Notes: generated by a model not told the origin, from the letters alone. Positions 41,849-54,387 are shown, counted from the stretch's first letter. The stretch: 64,000 nucleotides of DNA from Oikopleura dioica (GCA_907165135.1 OU015566.1:9036157-9100156), one strand, 5' to 3'. Numbers and translations: made by a program.

Positions 41849-42649
41849 TTAAAGGCGGAATTTTCCGCACTTGGGAATCTTCGGCTTACGACTTTTCGGA
41901 TTTATTGTAATATTCGTGGCAATAGTCAAATTTATATCTTCTACTTCTTCTGATTTTCTTCCCAGAAGGTTCGCGCTGAACGGAATGAAGAAGTGCTGCG
42001 AACAATTTCTTCTTTCGGAGCTATTTTCTAGTTGTTAAATTATATTTGATAAAAATCATTACCAGTTTCTCTTATGTTGCCACCTTTCTGAAATCTTTCT
42101 ATATTCTTCTTTAGCTCTTCTTTGTGCAGAAGAGCACCAATGCTTGACTGTGATCGGATTAAATTTTTGGATGGATGTGCAGTTAGTTTTTGGGTTTCTG
42201 GAATTTCGGGTACACGGAGTTTCGGACGTTTTGGAATTTCTGGTTTAGGGCGCTTGGGAACTTCTGGTGCTGGACGCTTCTTCAGTATCTCTGGCTTCTT
42301 TCTTTCAATTCTTATGTTTCTTTTAGAGGGTCCGGCCTTGAAAACTCATGAAAAAATATAACAGGTTCTTACATACATTCATAGACTGTAATGATTTAGT
42401 TAGTTCGTTTATTTCCGATTTTAGTTGCTGGTTCTCGATTTTCAGATTTCGAATTTGCTCCGTCTGTTGATTGAAACCATGCCGAAGAGGGTAAACAACC
42501 TTTTCTAGTTCATAGATTCGAGCATTTGCCCGATTGATTTGACTCTGTGTTGGGTTTTCGTTTTGCTTTGCATCATATTCGTTCAAATCTATTGCTCTCC
42601 AATCACCCAGGGTGCTCTCACTGACTGTTGTTGAGGAATCGTCAGCCAT
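41849..42649 (-). CDS. Coiled-coil protein with Pro/Lys repeat segment
   Basis: Three exons, 42649-42377, 42336-42063 and 42027-41849, with gt-ag introns, in phase, 241 aa. The first exon has an acidic Ser/Thr-rich start then a coiled coil (INRANARIYELEKVVYPL; IENQQLKSEINELTKSLQ). The second has a proline-rich repeat (PEVPKRPKPEIPKRPKLRVP) and a basic linker. The third is basic, with little predicted structure. The layout suggests a cytoskeletal or nuclear scaffold; no family was recognised. It is one of few clear genes in a sparse stretch. Confidence 0.65.
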
Positions 42650-44695
42650 CTCTTACTACACAATAATAAAACCACGTGATATTTGGAATTGCTTCACTGT
42701 CCGTGTTTCAATGATAGAATGCCAGAAGCAAGACCATCCATCATGGAAAATCTTTGTTTTTTTTTTGTCTAAATTAAAATTTCTTTAATTATATTGAATG
42801 CTGAAAATGCTAATTTGAACATTTAACAATTTCAAAAATTGGATTTGGTTCCAAAAATACTTTTCAGTTGTGTAAAACATACTTTGAACGCTTGTGGCAA
42901 AATACGATGAGGTGTTCTAAACTGTCCAATTTCAAATGAAAGAACGAAAAGCGATACCGGTTTCACCGTCAATAAACCCCGAACTGATTAACAACTAAGT
43001 CTACTCAAGATTAATGAGAAGACACCATGCTTCTAGTTTTCACGTTATTCTGTTTTTGCTGATCTTGTTTGAGAAATCCTCAAGTCATAAAAGTATGCTA
43101 ATTTTGATCAGATACAGTCGACTCGTACTTTGTCTAATGATAAACATTCCGTTCAATGCAAATCTGGGTTCCTGCGATCTTCGCAAATTACTTAAAAATT
43201 GAGTGGTTTTAAGTAAACAAACCGTCAAATTAAACCTGAACACACGAGCTCTTGGAAAAGGGCTTTCGTTTAGGGGGATTTCAGATTTTTCTATAGCTGA
43301 GCTTTTATTTGCCCAAGCATGGGTGCGTCGTATGCAATTTCAGGAATACAAGTAAGAATTCAAGTAGTATCGCTTCGTCCAATGTACAACAAGTTAAACC
43401 TAAAAACACGAGGCTCTTGGGAAGGACTTCATTAAGGTGAAGAATTTCGGACTTGCCCAGGGCAGTTTCGGGATTGATGAACAAGTCGATTAGCTCCTTG
43501 GTGCGACTCCACCTCTACTGCACTAGAAACGAGCTGCGAACGAACTGGCACTTCTTGGCTTGCTTAAATTTGTCTCAACAAAGTGAGGTGCCAATCTTCT
43601 GAAAAAGAAAACGTCTGATAGCAGTAAAGCTAGAAAGTCTCTTGCTCGGAAAAACGCATCATCAAGCGGTCGGCTTATCTAGCGGCACAGGATCTTTGAA
43701 AGCTCGAGACAGAGTCGTTTTGAAACAACGTTGTTTACTCGCCATTCCCAATCTTGTTTTTCTTCGTCTTTCAGGATCAGCCGAAGCGGTAATCAAGCTT
43801 TCCTACTCGCGCTTGCTCTCTGAACACTCGCACTTTTCTTACGATTCCGAAAATTGCAGGAAAACAGTGCGAATTACAGTCGTTTACGGAATTCTACTCT
43901 GAGTTGGAGCGAGAATGCGAAGCGAATACAAAATCAAGAGGGAGAAATTTAAGTACATCCTGTTGACTCTTTGTAAAGTCCACTTTTTTGGAGCTTCCGA
44001 ATTTCCGGGTCCGAAATTCCGAAAAGAAAGCTTCAAAACTCAAGCTCGAGTAGAAATTGAATTCAAGCTGTCAATCTGATTATACCCCGCTGAGACAGGT
44101 GTTCTAGATACGCCTCGGGTTTCTTAAATCTTTCCTTTTAGATATCCGCTTTTGGTGAAAACATTTCCGAAATCGGTGACTCGACAGAAAACGACGAATA
44201 TGAATTTGATTTTCTCCGAGAAGCGTTCGTTCAGTTTAAATTTCGTCTAAGCGCTTCATGCGCGGGATTCAATTAAACGAATTTTTTTTCCTTCTCTTTC
44301 AAAGAAAAAAAAAAGATCCATGAAAAAAACGAATCATTCAAACGACCCATCAACCGCCAGAACATAATTGCATTCGTGTTGCCTTTTTGGTACCTAGTCT
44401 AGTAGGAAAGATTGGGGCCTCCAATTTGCTCTTTGCAAATTGTAAAATCGAGTGTAGTGAAAATTCGTAAAATCAACCTCAGTGCCTCCGACACGTGTGA
44501 TTTTGGCCTGCCAGTTCCAATCCCATTCGATTTTCCAGTTGAATGATCAAGTTACTCGCGGTACGTAATTTTTCGTGTGTTCGATGGAATTCAAATTTTT
44601 GTACTGAATAAATCATAGGTCTACGTTCCCAAGAATAGGATAAAAAAAGAACCAGAAACCGTGTCGAGAGTCTCTGAGTTTACTTTGTACTTTGT
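42650..44695. other. Intergenic, nothing recognised
   Basis: AT-rich. A plus-strand frame at 43014 begins with a hydrophobic leader (SSFHVILFLLILFEKSSSH) but no consistent downstream exon was found. Another frame at 43642-43902 lacks family features. Confidence 0.35.
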
Positions 44696-45439
44696 TTAAG
44701 GGACCCCTGGAAGCAGCGCCGAGCTCAACTTCACGCGCTCACGGTTCTTGTTCGGATAAAGATTTTTACAAGTTTCCTTTTGCAAATCGTATCTGCAATT
44801 CATCAGCTTTCTTTTCCAATTTTCAGTTTTTCCCTATCATAAGAAATCAATGAGATAGGGAGAGAAAGAGAAATTAAACTTCAAATGGCATCAAGTCTCG
44901 TTATTTTTATCTTATTTTCATGAAACCTGCACCATTGAAAAGCCCATTAAATTCTGCACAGATCTTACCTAATCCGCAAAGGGAAACAGTTCCTAATTAC
45001 GATAAAGGTCAAATAAATAAGATACCTTAGCGCGCGCCCAGCGGGAATCATGTCCCGGGAGCCCAAAATAGCTGCATCGGAGCGTCCAACCGAGCTGAGC
45101 GCGCTAAGTTCCTCTTTTAATCAGCGCTTCCTGGGCGATTTGTTAACTTTGAGCTTTGCGGATTAGGTAAGATCTGTGCAGAATTTAATGGGCTTTTCAA
45201 TGGTGCAGGTTTCATGAAAATAAGATAAAAATAACGAGACTTGATGCCATTTGAAGTTTAATTTCTCTTTCTCTCCCTATCTCATTGATTTCTTATGATA
45301 GGGAAAAACTGAAAATTGGAAAAGAAAGCTGATGAATTGCAGATACGATTTGCAAAAGGAAACTTGTAAAAATCTTTATCCGAACAAGAACCGTGAGCGC
45401 GTGAAGTTGAGCTCGGCGCTGCTTCCAGGGGTCCCTTAA
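44696..45439. repeat. Perfect 286-bp inverted repeat around a 172-bp loop
   Basis: Left arm 44696-44981, right arm 45154-45439. The pairing sum stays at 90135 along the whole arm, so there is no indel; every segment compared by eye matched exactly. Outer ends read TTAAGGGACCCCTGG and CCAGGGGTCCCTTAA. The loop (44982-45153) is GC-richer in its middle. No transposase and no clean target-site duplication were seen (flanks share only a CTTGT-like stretch). It could be a foldback element, a source of long hairpin RNA, a recent inverted duplication, or an assembly or library artefact. Confidence 0.95.
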
Positions 45440-46412
45440 GACAAGATGACCAATGGGATGGCCTTTTAACAAGACTTTTGCTTCTTCCCGTATATCTGAA
45501 GACTATATTATTTCTTTCATTTCGCGGTTTAACTCTAGGAAGGGCATTTCAAACGACCACTAAGAATCGAAAATATCAGACACAGAAGGTGGCGCTGTTC
45601 TAAATGTACTCAGCCTATCAGAATCCGTGTTTTTCACGTTTTCACTTTTCAAAAAGATTTTAATCGTTCTAATCGCAAAAATGTCGTAAGAGTCTCGTCT
45701 TGAAGGCCGGCTGCTGTTTGTCTTGCACGGGAAAAGGTTTTGAGAAGCAAGTACGCTTCCTCTTGAAAGTGAGAGGCGATAAACCAAAAAGTAAACGTCG
45801 CGAAATATCCCTCTTGACAGGCGAAAGTCATCACGGCTTTTGCACAACTTCCAAAAATACACCTAGCTGGTCATTTTGCTTTTACATTCTTGAAACTGCT
45901 CACCTTTTCTAATTCCAAGAATCTCAGTTTTCGCAAAAAAGGTTATTTATGGAGAACTTTTCTAGGCGAAATCGGTAGACACGTAAAAACCTTCACGTGT
46001 TGTAGACCGTAATATGCCTCGCAATTGCGGCCACGAGCGATGCCCGTTTTGGTAAGCTAGAGTCGCATTTTATGGAATAGCGGTCAGCCCACCTGCCACA
46101 CTGTGATTTAGAAAAAAAGCGGAAAATTTTACGTAAGGGATTTGTTTTTTTCTTTGGGGAAACCGCCAGTTATGAACTCAGAACTGCGGTCGCAATTTTG
46201 CGGAAGCAGCAACTCTTTGAAGAAATTCATAATTGAGGTTGCATTCAGTAGGAAAGAAAAAGCTTGACTTTCTGAAAGTCTGGGAATTTCTCAAACAAAA
46301 GTTAATCAAATTCAAATAAATTTAAACCCAGCTTTTGTCATTTCGCTCTCTTTCTGTCTCTCTTTCTCTCTGATATCTATCTTTTGCTTCAAATTCGCAA
46401 AAAATCGAGAGT
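45440..46412. other. Intergenic, pyrimidine-rich tract near 46345
   Basis: No gene supported. A CT-rich tract (about 46345-46375) lies upstream of the Ly6-like gene. Frames at 45560-45862 (-) and 46322-46663 (-) look like chance. Confidence 0.35.
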
Positions 46413-47082
46413 ATGAAAATTCTAGGAGTTTTGCTGGCGACGGCTTTTGGGCAAGTTTGTTTCAGGATATTTTTAAATACACCTAAGCTGATAAAGATTT
46501 CTTTTTCGCGGCAAAGCGTAGTTTCGCCAAATTTAAAACTGTGTTGAAAACAAGGATAAAGCTGTAACGAGACCACACCTGGTTCTTCATGCGATCGGCG
46601 GGCAACCGAAACCTGTTCAGTCAAGGCTCTGCAACTCAGTACTAATTTCGGAATTATTGCCAATTACTCGTGCAATTTGCTAAAAATTGCTTTTTACTAA
46701 GCAATTCCACAAAACAACAGAAAAGCCCTTTGAGAAGATACCTCGGTTCTTTGCGTGACTATTCGACAGCCGAATGTTAACGAAACGAATGTGGTTTTTG
46801 TAAGTCTTCTACAATAGAAGCCAGAACTTGTTACACAGTTTTCGAATTTGTATATTTTTTTAAGCGCGGCTGCGAGGAGCAAAACATTTGTGATCCCGGA
46901 ACAACTCTTGCTCCGCCGGGCACTGTTTCTTGCTGTAACACAAGTAACGAGAACGGTAAAATGTCTTTGTTTGCTAAGTTTTCGTTTTAGCAAGTCAAGG
47001 AGATCGCTGCAACAATGAAATGCTTTCAGCTGCGCTACCACTCACTTCCAGCTTGTTTTTACTACGATTCATGCTGAATTAA
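46413..47082 (+). CDS. Ly6/uPAR-type small secreted or GPI-anchored protein
   Basis: Four exons, 46413-46450, 46562-46688, 46865-46955 and 46991-47082, all in phase, 115 aa. Seen: signal peptide MKILGVLLATAFG, first Cys cluster CNETTPGSSCDRRATETC, a middle YSCNLL, RGCEEQNIC, then the Ly6 hallmark VSCC ... RCNN, and a C-terminal hydrophobic stretch (ALPLTSSLFLLRFMLN) fit for GPI attachment. Nine cysteines are seen where ten are usual, so the second junction may be slightly off. The first two introns need GC donors (gcaagt, gctttt). No ORF of 60 codons covers it, so it is invisible without splicing. Confidence 0.6.
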
Positions 47083-47160
47083 AGTGGATTTTTTAATAAA
47101 TAGATTCTTTTAGAACTTTGATTCTTTACGATGTGCTTCAAAATTATTTATTTTTTATGA

Positions 47161-47511
47161 TCACAGAATCACGCATTTTCCGTTCTTTTCATCTTCACGT
47201 TTTTTGGTAGACATTTCACCTGTTTGATCGAAGTTGCCACTGTCTTGGGAATGCATTTTATCATTGAAATTCGTTATTTCTTTCTGATTAATTTCTTCGG
47301 CAATTTCTTTATTTGTGTCTTGGATAGTCTTCCTTTCTTGTAAAGATTCAAGACCCTCATGTGGTAGAATAAAATAGGATCCAACCGAAATGGGTTCCGT
47401 AGAGGCTAAGCTATCATTTGAGCTGATAATTTCAGTAGCATCTTTCGTGCGTCCACTTCTATCAAATGGTTTGAAGTTTGGAGCGGGTATTTTCTCACAA
47501 AGTTTTGACAT
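47161..47511 (-). CDS. Small acidic protein with C-terminal CaaX box
   Basis: A single-exon frame of 116 codons starting MSKLCEKIPAPNFKPFDRSG and ending KNGKCVIL. The final CVIL fits a CaaX prenylation signal, with Leu favouring geranylgeranylation, and the preceding Lys/Arg/Glu-rich segment (STKKREDEKNGK) is like the polybasic region of membrane-bound small proteins. The rest is Glu/Asn-rich with little predicted structure and no G-box, so it is not a small GTPase. It is convergent with the Ly6-like gene (78 bp between stop codons). Confidence 0.6.
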   Translation of the reverse strand: MSKLCEKIPAPNFKPFDRSGRTKDATEIISSNDSLASTEPISVGSYFILPHEGLESLQERKTIQDTNKEIAEEINQKEITNFNDKMHSQDSGNFDQTGEMSTKKREDEKNGKCVIL

Positions 47512-47869
47512 TTCTCGCTGTAGAAAAGTATCTTTGAAATCTCTTTAACGGAATGTGAAAATTCTCTTCTTTTGCTTTGAATCAAAGCCTTTGATGCGCA
47601 AATAATAATAAAAAGTAATGTAAGTAGTAAGAGCGCGTATAAATCAATTTTTTTACAATTGACTTTTTCTTGTTCACTTTGGTGACTAGCTATTTTCTGA
47701 GTTTTTACGATCGTTGCATTTTTTCTTCTAACCTCTTAAGTGAAATATTCAGATATGTCATACATTTTATATCAATTAAAGACTAAAGGTATATATATAT
47801 ATTAAATTTATATTGTTTGCGAGAAAAAATAACCTAAAAACAGAAGCGAGGATAAACTGGATTAAAACT

Positions 47870-48015
47870 TTATTTTGAACGTGGAGGACTCATCACGTCT
47901 TGCGGTGGCTTCATCGAAAAGAGCTCGACTTGAAGAGACTCGATTCCAAGTGGCCCCAGAAGATTGCGCAGATTAGCCTGAAAAAGCAAATAGACCTCGA
48001 GGTTGAAGATCGCTG
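47870..48015 (-). CDS. Orphan terminal exon of an unidentified gene
   Basis: A 48-codon open stretch behind an ag acceptor encodes IFNLEVYLLFQANLRNLLG, then GIESLQVELFSMKPPQDV and a stop. An AATAAA overlaps the stop codon, so this looks like a true last exon. Upstream exons on the minus strand were searched to about 48600; a 58-codon open stretch (MILDASKFKLDYIRYSLLST...) lies there but does not join cleanly. No family was recognised. Confidence 0.35.
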
Positions 48016-51000
48016 CTCAATTCATCGTATTAGACCGTAACTCGGCGGGCAAATAGTTTTTCTCTCAGAAAAATGCGATGCCGAAGAATCTTGATTTCAA
48101 ATAAAGAAATCAATAATTTAATTCTCACAAATGTTTGTCAGCAAAATATCTGTAAGAGAAATTAAAGGGCTTGTTATCAAACTTCAGGATCTTCATTTGA
48201 AAAACACTTCGTTTTAGTTCAAAATAACAGGAACAAGAAAAAGTTGTATTTTTCTTCGGTAGTTTTTGTGTATAAGAACTTAGACTGGACTGGAGAGGAA
48301 GGGAGGACTGCTTGGGACATAAATATTCCAGTGAAAGTGGAAAGTAAGGAGTATCTAATATAATCGAGTTTAAATTTAGACGCGTCCAAGATCATATTTC
48401 AAATTTTTCTGATTGATTTATTGAATAAATTTATCGTTACTGATGTGTACGGAAAACACGGAAAACATGAAAATGAGCACATGCCATTTCGGGTTCTTTG
48501 ACTACTGGTAGTCACTTCTGAATCTTGACTTTGCAGTGTTAGTTTATGCCATTTCTAGAGCTTAGACCTCAGTTCCCCCCGAACGATCAATTAGGCTTTG
48601 GAATTTTGGAATTTCTGTGATCACGAAAAGAGATACAGCAAAATTTCCATGAGAAAAGGACCAAAAGCAAGAATCGATCATAGAACTCGAAATTTTTCTC
48701 TCACGTTTTCATTTCAGCCCTTGCGAAGTTTCTCAGTAGCGATTGAGATTGATTTCAAAGGAGCAAAAGCTGTGTTTTTTTTTGAGCGAGAGTGAGTGAT
48801 AATTTATGGTAATGGAGCCCTTTTTTTAACGAGAAGTGATGTCAAGTTACGTGAGAAAAAGAAAAAAAATTACAAATTCATAATTTGAAATAGAATTATT
48901 CAATTCTAGCGTGGAATTCCAACGATTGAAGGGCAGCGGTTTAAAATGATAATTGAAGACATCTCAGGTATGGTTTTTGTTCGGGGTCTAAATAACTCGC
49001 TACAGTTTTCATTCTTCGAAAAGTCACGCTAAGAAAGCGATCCAAAACGGTGAGTATAATCATTTTAAAGAAATGAATATCTTCCGCGAATTTTGAACGA
49101 TCTACTGATTACAGTAAACTGATCGAGGTCGACCGCTAACAAGCTTGAAAGTTTGCCCAATATATATACATGTATCTTAGATACAGTAGCTTTCAGAAGC
49201 ATGCACTGTGCTATCTTCTATCAGTTGCTTGTAGTACTTAGGTAGAAGAGGAAGATCTGTTTGACAGAGTTTGTCTCCTCGTCACTTGAAACTTGAACAG
49301 TCTGTCGTGTCCTTGTTTAGAAAACGCCGTTTGATATCAATAATCTTTTCATCTCTAATCGCGCTTAAAATCGGCTTACAGGTTCAAAGCGCGTTACTGG
49401 CCAAAACATCATATACCGCGAAGATTACTTTTCCAAAAGAAAAAAATGAAAAGAAAAACGAAAGAAAACAGTGAATGGCAGCTGGTTTCCGACGTTTTCT
49501 TATCAACGTCATGTTAATAGGTTAAATATTTTGATCAAGGAAGCCATTTAGCCCGGGACGAAGAAGATCATCCGTCGGGTTCTGACAATCACCGGAAGAT
49601 CCTTTTTTAGAACGTGGACTTTTTGAATAGTTAAAATATCTGCTGATCTTTTAAAATGATCTTTTGCTTCCTAAACGATTTTTAATTGCTTATCACAAGA
49701 ATTATATCGAAAAACGATAAGTCCAAAAGAAAAAGCAAGTAATCTTGCTTTTCATGCGGAATAAGAAGATATCCGATTCTTGCGTCCAAAGAATTATTTA
49801 CTTATAGTTTTGCGAACGTGACGACCTTCTTGCTCTCCTGAATCTCTTGAATCCTAACGGATCGTTGGTTTTCAGATGGCCGAAAAGAGATTCGTTGTTT
49901 TTTTTCTAACGAAATACTGGTCATTTTGGGATATTCTCAGTATTAAATTAAATTTTCATAGCAAAAGAATGAGAAGGCGAAGTAAAAAGGCCCTTTGACC
50001 ACTGCTGATTTACCACCCAACCATTACTGTTCAAAGCAGTTTATAATTGCCACGTCAATTATAAAATTATCACGCCGAGCAGTACTTTTATCAAACTACC
50101 CTTTGTGGTCAAAATATTTTGCACAAGCTCGTGTTAAACAGAACAAGCAGCTGGAATCCCGGGTTTTCAATAATGAAAGCTCGCAGTTTCGATACTGTAC
50201 TTGGGATCATTTCAAGCGAACAGCTAACTGTTTATTTTGGAGTTGTCCGATTAGAGGGATTGAAGGAAAAAGTATGTGCTTATTTATGAACGTCAGCGAA
50301 GTGCGTTTCCGACTTGGAACGCCCAGAAATGTTTTCGAGCGTATAAGCTGTCCTGAACATCCGATCAAAATAATGGTACTCCGTTGAATTCCCTTTTGGC
50401 AAATGTATAATTTCAAACTCGAAAAAGAACTGGCCAGAAAAGCAAAAATCAGCGCTGTTTAAATAATACAAAAATCGTTTTCCTCCTTCCCATATCGCCT
50501 CCGATACGCTTATCTGACATGATGTAAAAATAGTATTTGACAGGATTTAACAAGCTAAGCAAGAAAGAAAAATCGTACCGGGCGTACAAGCAGCTTTCTG
50601 ATAAGATTGTTAGATTTTTGGGGTTAGCCGCAAGAACAGGCGCGCGTGGACAGAAATTCCGACGAATATTGGAAATTTTGCATTTTTTGTTATTCCAAGT
50701 TTGACGACGACCACTCAGAATTTGAATAATTTCACAAGTTTACTACAAGCGCGATTTTTATGAAAAAATATTCTTACTGAAATGAGAAATAAAAATTTCT
50801 AGAACTTTGTCTCTCAGAAGCAGTTCTCTTCCTTGATTTCGATGTTGGTTCCGACATAAAATGTTCATCTAATTCGTGATAAGCAGTAGCGAATTCAAAC
50901 GAACCTGACCGTGTAAGCACCAAACAAATACTTAATGATTTCGTGGGTCGGACAAGTGTCCGCAGAATTCGATCGACGCGGGCGAAAGCTCTATTTTTAT

Positions 51001-51605
51001 CAATTTTGAAATGTAGAATGTTAACATGAGTACTAGGCGTAGCTCCCACAAGGTCATGTCTAAGTGGCTACAAATAAAATTTGGCTATTCAACATTACAC
51101 TTCATTTAGAAAATCTTCCCTGTTGCCACAACATTGTTGTGCAAGAGTTAGATCAGAAGATAGGAGTACTTGTCAGGAAATGATCTACCGGATTTCAAAT
51201 AAAATAAAGTACATTGCTGTTGCGACCAAGACCGCGTTTCAAGTGATTTTAATTTATTGCCGTCCTTATTCAATAAAGTCGTTCCTATGATCCTACAATA
51301 ATTTTGCAATCTTCGTGCAGTATTTAGGTCTCTTTTAGGCAGCTACTGAATAAGCAGGACAAGATGAAAATTCATTGTTTCCCCATTTCCCCGAAAATTT
51401 TTATGCATGATACTGTGGGAAAGCTCTTCTAAGCTATAAAAATTTTCATACTCCAATTTGAGATGAGTGCTGACCTTTCCGCTGCGTAGGACAAGGACAC
51501 CCCTACGTCTGTCTCCAACTCGACACCTTCTGTGAGTAAATTCCCCTATCAAATCTTGAGGGCTTTTGGTTTATTATTCCTAAGACAGTCTAGTACTCAT
51601 AAAAT
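48016..51605. other. Gene-poor region, tentative exons only
   Basis: A plus-strand pair of tiny exons (48946-48967 and 49006-49050) joins in phase (MIIEDIS then VFILRKVTLRKRSK) but has no convincing continuation. Frames of 130 codons at 49995 (+) and 91 codons at 50774 (-) lack family features. A short TATATATA run sits near 49162. Confidence 0.3.
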
Positions 51606-51669
51606 TATGCAGGCGCCATAGTCAATTTTGTAATATTTGTCATCGGTTTTACATCTCTGTATATAAAGC
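51606..51669 (+). promoter_or_regulatory. Promoter of first VWA gene: conserved block plus TATA box
   Basis: A TATAAAG at 51663-51669 lies 45-50 bp before the start codon. Upstream, 51606-51643 matches 33 of 38 bases with the block in front of the second VWA gene (54388-54425), including GTCAAT and TTGTAATATTTGT. The surrounding sequence is not conserved to this degree, so the block is a likely shared enhancer or core-promoter element. Confidence 0.65.
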
Positions 51670-51713
51670 CGAATAAAAAAATAAAAATCACTTTCTCCTG
51701 ATATCCAGCACGA

Positions 51714-53956
51714 TGAAGGTATAAAAAGAGACCTATTTTATAAATATAGTAACTTCTTTAAGATCCTCGTCATACTGGCTGGTGTGCTTGTCGGAGCTCA
51801 ACAATGCTCATCAGGGGTCAAAGATCTAACGATGACCCCAGGATCTACTGGTGAGGATGTGACTCGAGCAACTTATGGAAAAGTTTGGAGCGAAATTTCA
51901 ACTTGGAATAACAAATACGAGGATCGGGATTTTTTCCTTCGATATGCTTACGCTGAAACTAATTTCGGTGAAAAAATAATCATCATTGCTTCTAAACAAT
52001 TGATTTAGGTATTGTCCAGCATCATCATGTCCAGCAAATCTGGTCAATCGACGAAGCCCAATTCAACACTACAAAGACAGTTTCACTCAAAAGTACAGTT
52101 TCAACCAAATTCAATGTCGACTGGGATCAACTTGAGTACGACGAGATGACCGTCCCGACATATTCCATGCTAGCGCTCTTTCTTTACTTGGAGCATCTCA
52201 ACGAATTTCCTATACCCTACTCTATCGATGCACAAGCCGTTATTTACGAGAATATCACTCATCATACTGTCGACGGGTTCAAGAATGCGACAGAGGAGCT
52301 CGATCAAATCACAGAAAATGAATGCTTGACAAAAGCGCTCGATATAGTTTTCGTCGTCGATGAGTCGGGATCAATTGGAACAGCGAATTTTCAACTCATA
52401 AGGGATTTTCTTGAAGACTACGCTAAAGACAGCAATATTGCTGACGATGCCGCTCGTATCGCCATTAGACCATTTTCAAGCTCTAACTATCTTTACTTTT
52501 CATTGAATGATTTCAAAACGAAGAATATCATTTACGAGATTCAAAACATGCCCTACAATGGTGGCGGAACAAACACCGCCGATGCACTCGATGCTGCTCT
52601 CACAGATTACGGATCTGATCGACCAGAATCCGTTAAATTCATGGTCACTATTACAGATGGGGAGAGTAACTCATTCGCGATGACAAAAGCAGCCGCAGAC
52701 AGGGTCAAATCAGATCCAAGAAATATTCAATCTTTTGCTATTGGAGTTGCTGGAGCAGATGAAACTGAATTAGAGGCTATAGCAACTTCTGAAGAGCACG
52801 TGATGTTCCTTGCTGGATGGGGAGACTTTTCGGCCATCAAAAATAATCTCATGAGTAAGATCTGCGAAGGCAATATTGAAAATAACAACGGTGGTGATAC
52901 TCAAGTTGGTGGAAGTGCCGGTAATCCCGGTAAAATCATCTTAAAGATCGGTATGACCGGAAAAGACAACTATGACTTCAAAGCAAATGGTCCACTGACC
53001 TTCTTTTATCATCGAAGTAATCCTCAGCCAAGTCCTGCTGCATATGAGAAGACATTCAATCTTACCTCGCCAAACTTGAACAAATGGATAAACCATCATG
53101 TTGGCTCTGGACACGAGTTCGTCTACCTCTCGGCATACAATTACAATATAAATCCGGCAATCGTGTCTCTACGGATTAACAGTGGCGGTTCATCTGGTCC
53201 AATTGATCCTGAGCCAGTACTCTGTCCCCCAAACTCTCATTGTGTTGGCGGAACTTGCGAATGCTTCCCTCAGTATTCACTTGATGTCGGAGGAAATTGC
53301 GTTTTCGATCGATGCGCCAATGTCGATTGCTTCAATGGTTATGAATGCGCTCCTGCTACCGGAACATGTTTTTGTCCAGATGGACATTTGGAACTTAATG
53401 GCAATTGCTACGCTGCCACGTGCCCAGATACTGCAGTTCAAGTTCATGTATGAAAAAAGCCTTGAGCAACCTTCTATATTTTTTAGGAAAATGAATTCGG
53501 CTATGCGATGGGTGAACTGAGCTCCCCTTGGCGAGAACATGGCCATGACTACCCGAGCAACTTCGACTGTACTTACGAGTTTGAAACTGTCCGCGCTGAA
53601 GGAAGCTGTTACGAAGTTCTTCTTGAAAATCCTTTTGGAGTCGAAGCTTCGGCTAATTGTCGAAATGATCGGCTCGAGATTTATGATGTCATTAATGCTG
53701 ATCAAGGTATGATACTAGAGACTTTCGATTCTTATTTTGTTTAGTAAATATGGATCACTCTGCAACTCGACCTGCCGGAGCGGCGGTAATGTGCGGCGAC
53801 GCGTGCGTTGCGGAAGGCGGATGGGTTGGAAAAATCTGCGGAGACAAACTCAAAATCCGATTCAAGTCTGATCACATTGTAGAAGACATCGGCTGGCGAC
53901 TCAAATGGGTTCTTCGACCTAAGGAAGAGTGTGATTGTCTCTGTAACCGACCATAA
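51714..53956 (+). CDS. Secreted VWA-EGF-CUB protein, tandem copy 1
   Basis: Exons 51714-51719, 51763-51967, 52009-53447, 53487-53706 and 53745-53956, all gt-ag and in phase, 693 aa. The first coding exon is only ATGAAG, placing an intron inside the signal peptide (MK-ILVILAGVLVGA). An unknown N-terminal domain follows (about 20-170), then a VWA domain (about 178-350) with an intact metal site: DESGS, a Thr in GGGTNTADAL, and TDGES. A C2-like stretch (KIILKIGMTGKDNYDF) follows, then two EGF-like Cys modules (about 470-550) and a CUB-like domain (about 555-690) ending CDCLCNRP. Probably an extracellular matrix protein; in a larvacean it could be a house component, but that is inference. Confidence 0.9.
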
Positions 53957-54387
53957 CTGTGTTCTCCTAACAAGTCAATACAGTAATAAATTTATGAGAA
54001 TAAATGTGAGCAAAGCTATCAGATAGATAATTTTTTATTATGAGGTCAATAATTTGCTGACAGAGTTAAATACGATAGTAGTTTTTTCTTATAGAAGCTT
54101 TGTCTCCCAAATTTAGCCGGTGGTTCATGGCCAATGAATGATGGGAAAATGTCATTTTTTCCTTCCGTATTTTTCATTTTAATATTTTCGGTGTGAAAAA
54201 TCTTTCAGCTTGCAATTTTTCATACTCAACAATGAAATTTTTATGTGCAGATTGCATGATTGTTCAAGGCAAGGGCTCTTATACTGGTACTGTTGGTTGA
54301 TTCAGAGCCGTCTGCATGTGAATTTCCCTTCTGATACTGGAGTGCCATTATTTTATTGTTCATATCCGCCTCTTGTGCCCGTAAAAA
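53957..54387. other. Intergenic between the VWA copies
   Basis: AT-rich 0.4 kb. AATAAA hexamers near 53982 and 54000 can serve the first copy. A short plus-strand frame here is judged non-coding. Confidence 0.45.

Noticed and set aside
47790-47810. Short TA dinucleotide run
   Set aside because: Ordinary microsatellite, no sign of function.
49995-50387. 130-codon plus-strand ORF
   Set aside because: No start context, splice partner, domain or compositional bias; likely chance in a stop-poor patch.
53277-53705. 142-codon minus-strand ORF in the first VWA gene
   Set aside because: Shadow of the EGF/CUB coding exons on the other strand and crosses their intron.
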